Assembly: GCF_900109205.1 (NCBI RefSeq)
Contig: NZ_FNZB01000005.1
Location: forward strand, 1-64,000
Source: Sphingomonas sp. OV641
GTDB taxonomy: Bacteria > Pseudomonadota > Alphaproteobacteria > Sphingomonadales > Sphingomonadaceae
DNA: 64,000 bases
Direction: 5' to 3'
Position numbers and translations under genes: made by a program. Position 1 is the stretch's first letter, and the number at the start of each line of letters is the position of its first letter. A model generated the notes under the pieces. It was not told the origin of the DNA. It saw only the letters and a list, made by a program, of their open reading frames with translations, and searched no databases. Positions 34,014-43,200 of this stretch are shown here, in pieces.

Positions 34014-34661
34014 TCAGGCGAGTGCCGCGACCTGTTTGGTGATCGGGGCCATGCTCTCGACGCGCACGGCACCGAGGCTCTCGAAGGTCTCGACCTCGGC
34101 ACGGGTCGCGTAGCGGTCCTTGTCGACCAGGCCGTACATCTGATCCGCGGTATAGTCGGCGAACCCCATCGCATCGACGCCGGCGACCTTGCGGAACACC
34201 AGGCCGACCTTGCCCGCCGGCACCCAGTCGGCCCAATCGCCATAGGCGGAGGTCGAGACATAGTCCCCGATCGCCGCCTCGTAGGCGGCGCGGCGTCGCA
34301 GGACATGGCTGTCGCGCGCGGGCACCGCCTTGCCGGTGAAGGTGCCGTAGGCTTCGGGCAGCCAGTTGCGCGCGATGTCGTGCGCGAGGGGAAGTTCGAG
34401 GTCGAGCAGCGGATCGCGCGACGCGCGCCACTCGCGCTCGAAGGCGATCATGACGCGGGTCCAGTCGACGTCTTCCTCGTAAGCGCCGTCGTCGCGGCGC
34501 AGGACGCCCGGCACCGCGGCCTGGCGCTCGTCGGACAGCAGGAAGCCGCCATGGCTGGCGGTGGTGACATGCCAGATGCCGGGGAGGCGCTGCGTGGCGG
34601 TCTGGAGCGGTCCCCACGGGCTATGTTCGGGGCGCGGGGAAGAGGCGAAGGTCCTGGTCAT
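34014..34661 (-). CDS. DUF7007-like protein
   Basis: 215 aa. SPWGPLQTATQRLPGIWHVT, TASHGGFLLSDERQAAVP and YEEDVDWTRVMIAFE match the pattern of DUF7007 proteins found on sphingomonad and other plasmids. Their role is unknown. AAAGGAGCACCCC precedes the ATG; a purine tract (34691-34711) lies upstream. Confidence 0.65.
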   Translation of the reverse strand: MTRTFASSPRPEHSPWGPLQTATQRLPGIWHVTTASHGGFLLSDERQAAVPGVLRRDDGAYEEDVDWTRVMIAFEREWRASRDPLLDLELPLAHDIARNWLPEAYGTFTGKAVPARDSHVLRRRAAYEAAIGDYVSTSAYGDWADWVPAGKVGLVFRKVAGVDAMGFADYTADQMYGLVDKDRYATRAEVETFESLGAVRVESMAPITKQVAALA

Positions 34662-34710
34662 GGGGTGCTCCTTTGGATACGGACACATCCGGCCCCCTCC
34701 CCCTCCGCTC

Positions 34711-35277
34711 CTATGTCCCCGGTGGTCGCGAGGATCGCGGTGGTCGTGGGGAACCCTTGGTTTCGCACGACAGCCGCTCGCCGCGACGCCAGCGCGCGGG
34801 GTCGATAAAATAGCCGGCATGCGCGCCGGCCCGCGTCGCGACCGCGCGATCGTAAGCGGCGACATAGCGGGAGGCGCGGTCGGGGTCGTTTCTGAGATAG
34901 CCGGTCACCGGCACCGCGAGCCCCGCCGCGATCATGGTCTCGCCGAGATCGCGGCCCCCGATCGTGACCGTGCCGACCGGGCGACCGTAGCTGGTCGTTC
35001 CGGTCAGCCGGATCACGGCATCGCCGGACTTGAGCGCGCGGGCGGCAATGTCCTGTGCCGCCTTGCCGCATTGCCAGCAACCCGCATTGCCACGACACAG
35101 CTGGCGACTCTCGAAGGCGTCGGCGCCCGACAGGCGGATGTCGATCGACACGGTGTCGCCGTCGAGTGCGCGGCCGCGCGCGGTGATGGCGCGGGTCTCC
35201 CCCGGACCGGTGTCGGCCGGCGTAGCGGCCGAGCAGGCACCGGCCAGAACCAGCGCGGCAAGGGCGGTCAGGCGCAT
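34711..35277 (-). CDS. Thermonuclease-like (SNase) lipoprotein
   Basis: 188 aa. The signal peptide ends in the lipobox LAGAC, so the mature protein is a lipoprotein. The SNase barrel pattern is visible: ALDGDTVSIDIRLSGADAFE (metal-binding and first catalytic region), then GRPVGTVTIGGRDLGETMIAAG. Two pairs of cysteines (CRGNAGCWQC) suit the periplasm. Membrane-tethered nucleases are common on conjugative plasmids, where they could clear extracellular or periplasmic DNA (inference). The C-terminus is basic and proline-rich. Confidence 0.75.
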   Translation of the reverse strand: MRLTALAALVLAGACSAATPADTGPGETRAITARGRALDGDTVSIDIRLSGADAFESRQLCRGNAGCWQCGKAAQDIAARALKSGDAVIRLTGTTSYGRPVGTVTIGGRDLGETMIAAGLAVPVTGYLRNDPDRASRYVAAYDRAVATRAGAHAGYFIDPARWRRGERLSCETKGSPRPPRSSRPPGT

Positions 35278-35462
35278 CGGTCGAGCTTTGGCAGGCACGG
35301 GCTTGCGGCCTCGGCGACGTCGACCACGCGCCAGGGTTGCAGCGGCTCGGGCGTGGCGACGACGGCAACGTGCTCGCCGGCCGCGGTCAGGCGCGCCGCG
35401 ACGCGGACCGCGTTGGAACGGCTGCACAGGCGGCGACGAAAGGGGGACAGGGGCTCGGGCAT
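35268..35462 (-). CDS. Small hypothetical protein (64 aa)
   Basis: Basic N-terminus (PFRRRLCSRSNAVRVAARL) then a short beta-rich part (EHVAVVATPEPLQPWRVVD). Overlaps the nuclease start by 10 bases, suggesting coupling. No family recognised. Confidence 0.45.
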   Translation of the reverse strand: MPEPLSPFRRRLCSRSNAVRVAARLTAAGEHVAVVATPEPLQPWRVVDVAEAASPCLPKLDRCA

Positions 35463-35506
35463 GACGATCCTCGTGACGATCCGGTTGGTGTGGCATGATG
35501 CGGCGC

Positions 35507-36118
35507 TCACGCGAACAGCGTCTTGTGGACACGGGTCTGCGGCAGCACCTCCCATGCGAGCGTCCGGACGCCCCGGATATGGTAGAGGCCGAAGCCGTCG
35601 ACGGGCCGGAAGGCGATCCCGCGCCTGTGCTTCACCACGGTGAAGTCGGTGCCCTCGTGCCCGTTGGTGAAGTGGAGCGGCACCGCGAGGCGGATGCGCA
35701 TGCCCTCGCTCAGCTTGCGTGCACGCAGGCGCAGGTTGGCGAGGCAGCGCCGGCGCCACTGGAGCGCGGATTCGCTGTCGCTGGAGGTCAGCAGGCGCAG
35801 GATCCGCTCGGGACAATCGTCCTCGCACGGCCCCATCGATTCCTCCATATCCTTGTACCCGAAATGTTCTCCGTCCTTGCTGCGCGCGTTCCAGCGCACG
35901 AGACAAACGATGGCGAACACCTCGCCGCCCGTGCCGTCACGCGTGACCTGCGCGGCGGCATAATAAGTGGTGAGGCCGACGATCGCGCTGTCGAGGATGC
36001 GCAGGCCGCTGGTGCCGCCTTCGGGCAGGTCGCGTTCGTACGTGAACTGGGCGTCGAGATAGGCTTTGGGCGTCTCGTGTCCGCCCATGGCGTAGCGGCT
36101 CATGAACAACCATCCCAT
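35507..36118 (-). CDS. DUF6927-like protein
   Basis: 203 aa beginning MGWLFMSRYAMGGHETPKAY. The pattern LDAQFTYE, SAIVGLTTYYAAAQV, VFAIVCLVRWN and FGYKDMEESMGPCEDDCPERIL is that of DUF6927, a family of unknown function common on sphingomonad plasmids. The cysteine pair at CEDDC is typical. Located between the ArdC-like gene and the nuclease gene, all leftward. Confidence 0.75.
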   Translation of the reverse strand: MGWLFMSRYAMGGHETPKAYLDAQFTYERDLPEGGTSGLRILDSAIVGLTTYYAAAQVTRDGTGGEVFAIVCLVRWNARSKDGEHFGYKDMEESMGPCEDDCPERILRLLTSSDSESALQWRRRCLANLRLRARKLSEGMRIRLAVPLHFTNGHEGTDFTVVKHRRGIAFRPVDGFGLYHIRGVRTLAWEVLPQTRVHKTLFA

Positions 36119-36158
36119 GACGGCTCTCCTAAAATGAACGGGGTGAATGGGCGCAGTG

Positions 36159-37097
36159 TCAGGCCGCGAGCGCGACGGGCGGCGATGTTCCGCCCGCGGC
36201 GGGTGCCGAGAAGCCGCGCAAATAAGCGAACGCCTGCTCGGCCTTGGCCGCGGCGGTGAAGATCGCCGAGCTGTCGGCGCGCATGATGCCGATCCAGTGC
36301 GACACGTAGCTGGCATGGCTGTCGTGCAGCGAGGTCGGCAGCCCGAGATCGGCGCAGATCATCGAGGCGCAAAGCTCGGCGGTAAGCTCCTCCATCGCAT
36401 AGGCGCGGTCGCCGAAGCGCTTGCCGAAGGTGCGCGCGAGCCGTGCCGGGGACCCGGACCAGTGCGCCGTCTCATGACCTCTCGTGGATGCGTAGGCATC
36501 GCCCGAGACGAAGCTGCCGGGCCGAGGCAACTGGATCCGGTCGGTGCCGGGGCAGTAATATGCCTCGTCGCCGCCATGGCGTACCCTGGCGGGGATCGCG
36601 GCGAAGAAGGCGTCGATCGCATCCTGCCGCTGCGACAGCAGTGCCGGCGTCGGGGGTATGTCGCGCGGGTAGTAATATGCCGGCAGGCCGTCGATTTCGT
36701 CTGCGTTGTAGACCAGGTACGAACGCAGGAAGCGAATGAAGCGGGCGCTGCTCTCACCGGTGAGCGTGGGCTGCCCGGGCTTGCGGAACGCCGAGGCGTA
36801 GATCGACATCGAAGGGATGGCTGTCGGGCGGACGCGCCCGCCGAGTTCGTTAGCCTGTCGCGCGGTCATCCAGTAGCGGCTGCGATAGCCGCGCATGTCG
36901 GCGATCGACCACAGCCACAGCGTGTTGATGCCGGCATAAGGCGTGCCCTCGTGGCGCAGCGGTCGCCCGCCCTCGCCGGTCAGCGACCAGCCTCTGGCCC
37001 ATGGCAGTGTGCCGGCCTCGAGACGCGCAAGGATGGTGGCGGTGACCTCGCCCGCGATGTCGCGGACGGTCGGCATACGGGACGTCGAAGGGGACAT
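36159..37097 (-). CDS. ArdC-like antirestriction protein
   Basis: 312 aa. The N-terminal ssDNA-binding domain (IAGEVTATILARLEAGTLPW, YAGINTLWLW) is followed by a zincin-like metallopeptidase domain with HETAH at residues 208-212 and a later glutamate in MEELTAEL. In ArdC of pSa the protein protects incoming single-stranded DNA from host restriction. A dispersed 31-bp repeat sits upstream at 37132-37162 and runs into an in-frame extension of this gene. Start chosen at the ATG at 37097. Confidence 0.88.
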   Translation of the reverse strand: MSPSTSRMPTVRDIAGEVTATILARLEAGTLPWARGWSLTGEGGRPLRHEGTPYAGINTLWLWSIADMRGYRSRYWMTARQANELGGRVRPTAIPSMSIYASAFRKPGQPTLTGESSARFIRFLRSYLVYNADEIDGLPAYYYPRDIPPTPALLSQRQDAIDAFFAAIPARVRHGGDEAYYCPGTDRIQLPRPGSFVSGDAYASTRGHETAHWSGSPARLARTFGKRFGDRAYAMEELTAELCASMICADLGLPTSLHDSHASYVSHWIGIMRADSSAIFTAAAKAEQAFAYLRGFSAPAAGGTSPPVALAA

Positions 37098-37131
37098 GGG
37101 GACGATCCTCCCATGAATGTGGCGGGACGGA

Positions 37132-37162
37132 GGTTCCGGCTCGGGGCGAAATGACACCCCAA
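37132..37162. repeat. Dispersed ~31-bp repeat, copy 2
   Basis: GGTTCCGGC..GGGCGAAATGACACCC.AA is nearly identical to copy 3 (47142-47172), and in the same orientation. Copies 2 and 3 bracket the ParB/toxin-antitoxin/helicase block. Confidence 0.65.
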
Positions 37163-37227
37163 GGCGCGGACTGGACGGCAACGCCGGCGCCGGGCTGCCC
37201 CGGTCGCCGGCGTTCCGCCTTCATCCG

Positions 37228-39414
37228 CTACTCGGCCGCGACGAGATCGAGATCGTCGTCGTCAGCGTCCTCGTCATCGATCAGGTCACCGATATCGATG
37301 TCGTCTCCGGCGTCGTCGTCCATGTCGGGCTCGTCCGAGACGATCAGGTCGGTGAGGCCGTCTTCGTCGCCGTCGTCGCCGGCATCGTCGGCCTGGTCGA
37401 GGAAGCGCATCGCGCCCGGCACCCAGGCGAGCGCGGCGGCCTTCACCTCGGCTTCCACGATCGCCTCGCCGGCGAACAGCTTCTCGCAGCTCGCAGCGAT
37501 CTCGCCCTTTTTCTGGCTGGCATGACGTCCCGACAGCGCCGGACCGCCGACCTCGTCGAGCAGCGACAGCAGCGCGCCCTTGGGCACCCGGTCGAAGAAG
37601 TTCTCCGCCGTCGGCCGCCACCATGTCGCCACATCGATCTCGAGAATGGTCGCGAGCCGGTTCTGGAGCGCGTTCTGCCGGCTCGTATAGCCGTCCTTGG
37701 CCTCGAACGACGCCGCCACGATCCAGGCGAGCCACGCGGTCTTCGCCTCGTCGCCAAGCGCGCGGAACGCCTCGAACCGTGCGATCGTCGCCGCCCCGCT
37801 GCTCGATGCGTCCCGGCCTTCGCACCACGACGCATCGAGCCCGTCATAGGCCTCGGCGAGGTAATCGCGCGCGCGGGTGGCCGGCACGTTCTTCGCCAGC
37901 ATCGGGTCCTGCGGGTTCCCAGCGCGGATCGTGGTGCCGCTGTGCGACCCCATGTTCACCCGCCCGTCGATCATCGCGAACAGCATATAGTCGAGCGCCA
38001 GCGCCGGGTTGGCGAGGATCGAGGCGGCGAGCACGTCGCGGCGCTGCACCGCGAGCTGGTCGTAGAGCACCTGGCTGAGCGCCTTGCCGCCCGGAGCCTC
38101 GGCCTCGGGCGCGACCGGAGCGGATGCCCCGCCCCGGGCAGGGCTGGCCGGACCTTCCTCGATGTGGAAGGTCGCGGCCGGACGCCGCTCGCCATCGTCG
38201 CCGTCACTCCCGGCGTCGTCACCCTCGTCCGTGTCTGCCTCGACCGCGGTGACCCGGATCGGGGTTTCGCTGTAGTAGGTGGTGTCGAGCGCGGTGGTGC
38301 CGTCGCGGTTCAGCAGCAGGAACGTGCCGACCTTCTGTTTCAATTCGTCGGGCAGGATCTGGGGACGCTCATGGAGCGCTTGGCGCTCGTCCGACAGCGT
38401 CTCATGCTCTTCCTCGAGCGCGGCATAGGTGGCCTCGTCCTCGTCGCCCTCGATGCCCTGCATGCCCTCCTCGATCTCCTCGAGCCGGTCAGCGATGACG
38501 TCGAGCCGCTCGGCTTCCTCGAGCGTGAGCGGCAGCGTCGGCAGCTGGACGCGGTGCAGGTCGCGCGCGGCTTCCCAGGTGCTGGTGCCCGCGACCGGGC
38601 GGACCCAGGCCAGCCCCTGTTCCTCGCCGAGCCGCTGCGCCTCGGCCTCGAGCTTTGCGGCCGCCAGCGTCTGCGCGATGCCGGGATCGATCCAGCGGTC
38701 GCCGTCGTCGCTGAACAGGTCGCTCTCGACCTTGCCGCCCGCCGCGACATAGGCGTCCTCGCCGATGTACCTGGCGATCGGCTCGCTCGACTTCATCGTC
38801 TCGTTGGCGATGATCCGCCGGATCGAGTCAGCGCTCTGGTAGCTGGAGTGGCCGTAGGCCTGCCACACCATCAGCTGGCGTTCCTGGCTCGAGGTCGAGG
38901 CATAGGCCTTGGCGAGGTCGAGGCTGATGCGCCGCTCGGCCAGCGCGGTGAAGATCGGCTCGGCGAGATCGGCAAGGCGCAGCCGGCCTTCCACGAACCG
39001 GCGCGTGATGCCGAAGCGCTTCGCCACGCCGTCGATGTCCCCGCCGGTGCCGAGGAAATGCTGGAACGCGCGGCATTCGTCGGCCGGGTTCATCGCCAGC
39101 TTCTGGAAGTTCTCGGCGAGCGACGTTTCCGACAGCGCCGCATCGGTTCCCGAGAGCACCAGCACCGGCACGTCGTACACAGCCGCATCCACCTCGCCGC
39201 GCTGTGCCAGCAGTTCGAGCGCGCGGAAGCGCCGGCTGCCCGCGATCACGGCGAAGGTGCCGCGCGGCTTCTTCGCCGGCGTCACGATCAGGTTCTGGAT
39301 CAGCCCGCGCGCCGCGATATCCGCCGCCAGCTGCTCGATGAAATCCTCGCCCGCCTGGCGGACGTTAATCGGCGACAGCACCAGCTTCGCCAGCTTCACG
39401 CTCTGAATGGTCAT
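37228..39414 (-). CDS. Large ParB/RepB-like protein
   Basis: 728 aa, more than twice the usual ParB length. The N-terminal ParB domain has GSRRFR at 59-64 and ENFQK at 101-105, the CTP-binding motifs, followed by a helix-turn-helix (GVAKRFGITRRFVEGRLRLA). The long C-terminal region is acidic and ends in a run of aspartates. Such long ParB-like proteins occur on sphingomonad plasmids beside the strawberry-notch gene and may load or organise DNA rather than partition it, since a ParA/RHH pair exists at 2919-3937. AAGGACCC precedes the ATG. Confidence 0.85.
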   Translation of the reverse strand: MTIQSVKLAKLVLSPINVRQAGEDFIEQLAADIAARGLIQNLIVTPAKKPRGTFAVIAGSRRFRALELLAQRGEVDAAVYDVPVLVLSGTDAALSETSLAENFQKLAMNPADECRAFQHFLGTGGDIDGVAKRFGITRRFVEGRLRLADLAEPIFTALAERRISLDLAKAYASTSSQERQLMVWQAYGHSSYQSADSIRRIIANETMKSSEPIARYIGEDAYVAAGGKVESDLFSDDGDRWIDPGIAQTLAAAKLEAEAQRLGEEQGLAWVRPVAGTSTWEAARDLHRVQLPTLPLTLEEAERLDVIADRLEEIEEGMQGIEGDEDEATYAALEEEHETLSDERQALHERPQILPDELKQKVGTFLLLNRDGTTALDTTYYSETPIRVTAVEADTDEGDDAGSDGDDGERRPAATFHIEEGPASPARGGASAPVAPEAEAPGGKALSQVLYDQLAVQRRDVLAASILANPALALDYMLFAMIDGRVNMGSHSGTTIRAGNPQDPMLAKNVPATRARDYLAEAYDGLDASWCEGRDASSSGAATIARFEAFRALGDEAKTAWLAWIVAASFEAKDGYTSRQNALQNRLATILEIDVATWWRPTAENFFDRVPKGALLSLLDEVGGPALSGRHASQKKGEIAASCEKLFAGEAIVEAEVKAAALAWVPGAMRFLDQADDAGDDGDEDGLTDLIVSDEPDMDDDAGDDIDIGDLIDDEDADDDDLDLVAAE

Positions 39415-39477
39415 GAGAGAGGGTCCTTATCTGTGGCCCGCCCAATCGACGGACACCAGACCCCTTCCCTCTCCCCT

Positions 39478-39906
39478 TCAGGACAATGGATGGTCCCATG
39501 GGTTCACGATCGTCACGCCGGTGCCGGCGAAATCCTTGCCGTTGCGGGTGGCGACGATCAGATCATGCTCGAGCGCCGTCGCCGCGATCCAGGCATCGCG
39601 CTCGGGACGCGGGTCGGGGACGTGGAGCGGTCCGCATCGGCGGGCGATGGACAGGTCGAGCGGCAGGAGGGCGTCGGAGAACACCGGCTCGACATGCTCG
39701 CGCAGCCAGCGGCGCAGCAGTGCGGCCTGGGGAGCGTCATGTCGTTCGAGCTTCGCGATGCCGAGCTCGATCTCCATGATTGTCATCACCGACAGATAGA
39801 GGTCCTCCTTCGTCACGCTGCGCACCCATGCGGCGACCGCACGGTCGATGCGGCCGCTCTCATACTTGCGCATCTCCGACAGGACATTGGTATCGAGGAG
39901 GTACAT
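39478..39906 (-). CDS. vapC: VapC-type PIN-domain toxin
   Basis: 142 aa. The PIN metal-binding acids are Asp5 (LLDTN), Glu45 (MTIMEIELG) and Asp104 (RPERDAWIAATAL). VapC toxins are Mg-dependent RNases that cut tRNA or rRNA until blocked by their antitoxin. The ATG overlaps the antitoxin stop (TGATG), the usual arrangement. It would stabilise the plasmid by post-segregational killing. Confidence 0.9.
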   Translation of the reverse strand: MYLLDTNVLSEMRKYESGRIDRAVAAWVRSVTKEDLYLSVMTIMEIELGIAKLERHDAPQAALLRRWLREHVEPVFSDALLPLDLSIARRCGPLHVPDPRPERDAWIAATALEHDLIVATRNGKDFAGTGVTIVNPWDHPLS

Positions 39907-40157
39907 CAGTCGAACACCGCCGCGCGCGGGAACGAAGCGGGCCGGGAAAGATCGAGGTCGATGTCACCGATGCCGGGCAGGGCAAGTGCGCTCAGGATAT
40001 CGTTCGGTTGCCCGGTAAGCCGACGATATTCGGAATAGTTCATGACCGCCAGCGTCGGTTCACCGCGTTCGGTGATGATGACAGGCCCGTCGATCGCAGC
40101 CCGCTTGATCCGGCCCGGCTCGCGGTTGAAGTCGCGGCTCGAGAATGTGGTCGCCAT
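39906..40157 (-). CDS. Phd/YefM-type antitoxin
   Basis: 83 aa. The N-terminal DNA-binding half (FSSRDFNREPGRIKRAAIDGP, VIITERGEPTLAVMNYSEYR) fits Phd/YefM; the C-terminal half should wrap the toxin. It is first in the operon and should repress it through the palindrome at 40169-40190. Pairing of a Phd-type antitoxin with a PIN toxin is common. Confidence 0.88.
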   Translation of the reverse strand: MATTFSSRDFNREPGRIKRAAIDGPVIITERGEPTLAVMNYSEYRRLTGQPNDILSALALPGIGDIDLDLSRPASFPRAAVFD

Positions 40158-40168
40158 GTCGGCCTCCT

Positions 40169-40190
40169 TATGTCGTTACGTATCTACATA
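40169..40190. promoter_or_regulatory. Palindromic operator of the toxin-antitoxin operon
   Basis: TATGT-N3-TACGTA-N3-ACATA is a 22-bp palindrome with only two mismatched pairs, 12 bases before the antitoxin start. It is the obvious autoregulatory site, inferred from position. Confidence 0.6.
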
Positions 40191-40228
40191 GGCTGCCGCT
40201 GTCCGGTTGCGAAGTCCTGCCGTCCATC

Positions 40229-43200
40229 TCACGCCGCCTTGAGGATCTTCGCCAGCACGGCTTCGGCGTCGTTGGCGGGGACGAAGACGCGGGTCTTGTA
40301 GGAGATGATCTCGGTGAAGCAGCCGAGCGACTTCAGCCACGGCAGCTGCGCGGAAGGCGCATCGACGATCTCGACGCGGGGTTTGCCGTTCACCAGCGAG
40401 CGCCGGAGCGTCATCGCGAACGGCCGCGTCACCTCGACGCTGCGCCCCGACAGGACCGAGCGTGCGATGGCATCGACCGGCAGTTCTTCGGGGCTCGCCA
40501 GCCCCAGCTTGCCGTAAAGCTGGACGATATGCTGTTCGAACACGAGCCGGCCGAGCCAGCTGTTGCCCTGCTCATCGACGATGCGGTTGACCGCCATATG
40601 GTCGGAAGGAAGCGCCGACCAGATCGGCAGCAGCAAGCCCGTAGCGAGACGGACCGTCTCGATCTCGGGCGTCACCAGCGCCTCGGCGACCTCGGCTTCC
40701 CAGAGCGTGGTGAAGGTGTCGCGGCCGATCTCCTCCCAGGCGGTCTCACCGAGGTCCGCCTCGTGCAGATACTCGCGCCGGCAGGGCCGTTGCAGTTCGA
40801 GCCGCGCGATCGGCAGCCCGTCGTCGTCCATCCAGGCGCGCGCCTTGCTCATCAGTGCGACGCGGCCCGATTTGGCGTTGCGCACGAAGCGCGCGCTGTC
40901 GTCCCAACGGGCGAAGTCGAGAACGCGGTCCAGCGTGATCGGCGTCTTGCGGCGCTCGGTCTCGATGGTGAGCAGGTGCGAGGTCGCGCCGCTGACCGGA
41001 TCGGTGCGCAGCACGATATCCTCGACGAGCGTCGCGCGCTCGCACTGGATCGTCTCGACGCCGACATCGAGCGTGCCTGCTTCGCGCGCGGCCGCGACGC
41101 GGGTTTCGACCAGCGTCAGAAACTCGTCGAAGATCACGTTCTGCAATGCGATCGGCAGCGCCAGCAGGCGGTTGAGCCATCGCTGGATCGGCGGCAGTTC
41201 GTCCTTCAGCACCCCGTCCTGGTCATGGAGTTCGAGGCCCGTACGCGTCGTGAAGTCATCGCACGAGATGCTGGTGAGCTTGCCCCGGTTCAGGAGGTGG
41301 AACCAGGTGACCAAGGCATCCTTCGCATAGTCGCTTTCGAGATTGTCGGCCGGGTCGAACAGGTTCTGTCCGCCGGTCTGGCGCTGGCCGCGGGTGAGCG
41401 CGCCGAGGCTGTCGAGCCGGCGCGCGATGGTCGAGGTGAAGCGCAGCTCGCCCTTGCAGTCGGTGGTGACCGGGCGGAACAGCGGCGAGGACGCCTGATG
41501 GGTGCGGTGCGTGCGCCCCAGCCCCTGGATCGCGCGATCGGCGCGCCAGCCCGGCTCCAGCAGGAAGTGGACGCGCTGTTCCCGGTTCACCGCGTCGAGG
41601 CTCGCGTGATAGGATCGCCCGGTGCCGCCCGCATCGGAGAATATGAGGATGCGCTTGGCACCGTTCATGAAGGCGGCGCTGTCGGCCTGACCCGAGCGCG
41701 CGGTCCGCGTCTCGACCTTCTGGCGGCCGTCGATGGTGGTCACGAGACGGCGGGTGCGTCCGGTCACCTCGGCAACGGCATCGGTGCCGAAGTGGCGGAT
41801 CACCGCGTCGAGCCCGGATTCGATCGGGGGCAGCGAGCACAGCCGCTCGATCAGCGCATCGCGCGCGGCTTGCGCCTCCGGGTTATGGACCGGGTTGCCG
41901 TGGTCGTCGCGCATCGGCCGCGCGCGGACGTTGCCGCTGTCGTCGCTATAATTCTCCTGCTGCTGCGTCGGGAAGGCTCGGCTGAGATAATCCACGACAT
42001 ATTCGACCGGGCTGAGCGAGATATCGAGATCGGCGCGCTCGTCGGGCGAGAGCGTGGACAGCCGGCGCTCGAGGATCGCCTCGGCGGTGGTAACCAGTTG
42101 CAGCACGACCGACTGGCCGGCTTTCAGATGCTCCTCGATCGCGGCGATGACCGTCGGCAGCTTCATCGCGAGCAGCACCTGGCCGAAGAAGCGCTGCTTG
42201 GTCGATTCGATCCGGCTGCGCGCCGATGCCTTGGCCCCGCTATTCAGCGTCGCGCCGTCCAGATCGTCGACGACGCCGGTGAGCGCGAGTGCTGCTTCCA
42301 TGTTCTGGTGGATGACCTGCCAGCCTTCGCAATATTGGTCGTAGACCTCGATCTGGGCCGGACTGAGCGTGTGGCGCAGCACGTCATACTCGACGCCCGC
42401 GAAACTCAATGCCCGCGCGATATAGAGGCCGAGCGCCTTCAGGTCGCGCGCGACCAGTTCCATCGCGGCGATGCCGCCCTGGCGAATCTGGCTGATGAAC
42501 TGGGTACGATCGGCGAAGCTGGTCTCGGGTCCCCACAGGCCCAGGCGCACCGCATAGGCGAGGTTGTTGACGTCCGAGGCACCGGTGGCCGAGGCGTAGA
42601 GGACGCGGGCGAGCGGCAGATGGTTCTGGAGGAGGACGCCGCAGATGCCCTGCTGCGAGCCTTCGGTCTTGCCGAGCGCGCCTTCGCCGCCCGCGACCCC
42701 GCCCATCTCGTGCGCCTCGTCGAAGGCGATCACGCCGTCGAAGTCGGGGCCGGCCCAGTCGAGGATCTGCTGGAGCCGGGTGCTGTCGCCGCGGGCGGAG
42801 CGCAGCGTCGGATAGCTTACGAACAGGACGCCCTCGGCCATGGCGATGGGCTGGTCGATCTTCCAGTTGGACAGGGGCTGGACGTCGCCGGACAGTCCGC
42901 CGAGCGCGGTCCAGTCGCGCCGCGCGTCCTCGAGCAGCGGCTCGTTCTTGCTGACCCAGATATGGCGGCGCCGTCCGGCCAGCCACTGGTCGAGCACGCA
43001 GGCGGCGACCTGGCGACCCTTGCCCGCCCCCGTGCCGTCGCCGAGGAAGAAGCCTTGCCGGTACTGGCGGCCCTCCTCGGGATCGATCACGAGGCCAACG
43101 CCCTGCGTGTCGGGCCGGAAACGCCCGGGCAGCATCCGGGTCCAGGCATGGCCGGCATAGACGACGGTTTCGAGTTGCGAAGCGGAGAGCAGCCGTTCGC

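Noticed and set aside
33467..34865. Longer N-terminal extensions of the genes at 33467, 34014, 34711 and 35507
   Set aside because: The upstream in-frame parts are Arg/Pro-rich, lie over spacer or neighbouring genes and lack ribosome-binding sites. The internal ATGs have them.
37117..40038. A 973-codon plus-strand frame across the ParB-like and VapC genes
   Set aside because: It spans several unrelated minus-strand genes and has shadow composition.
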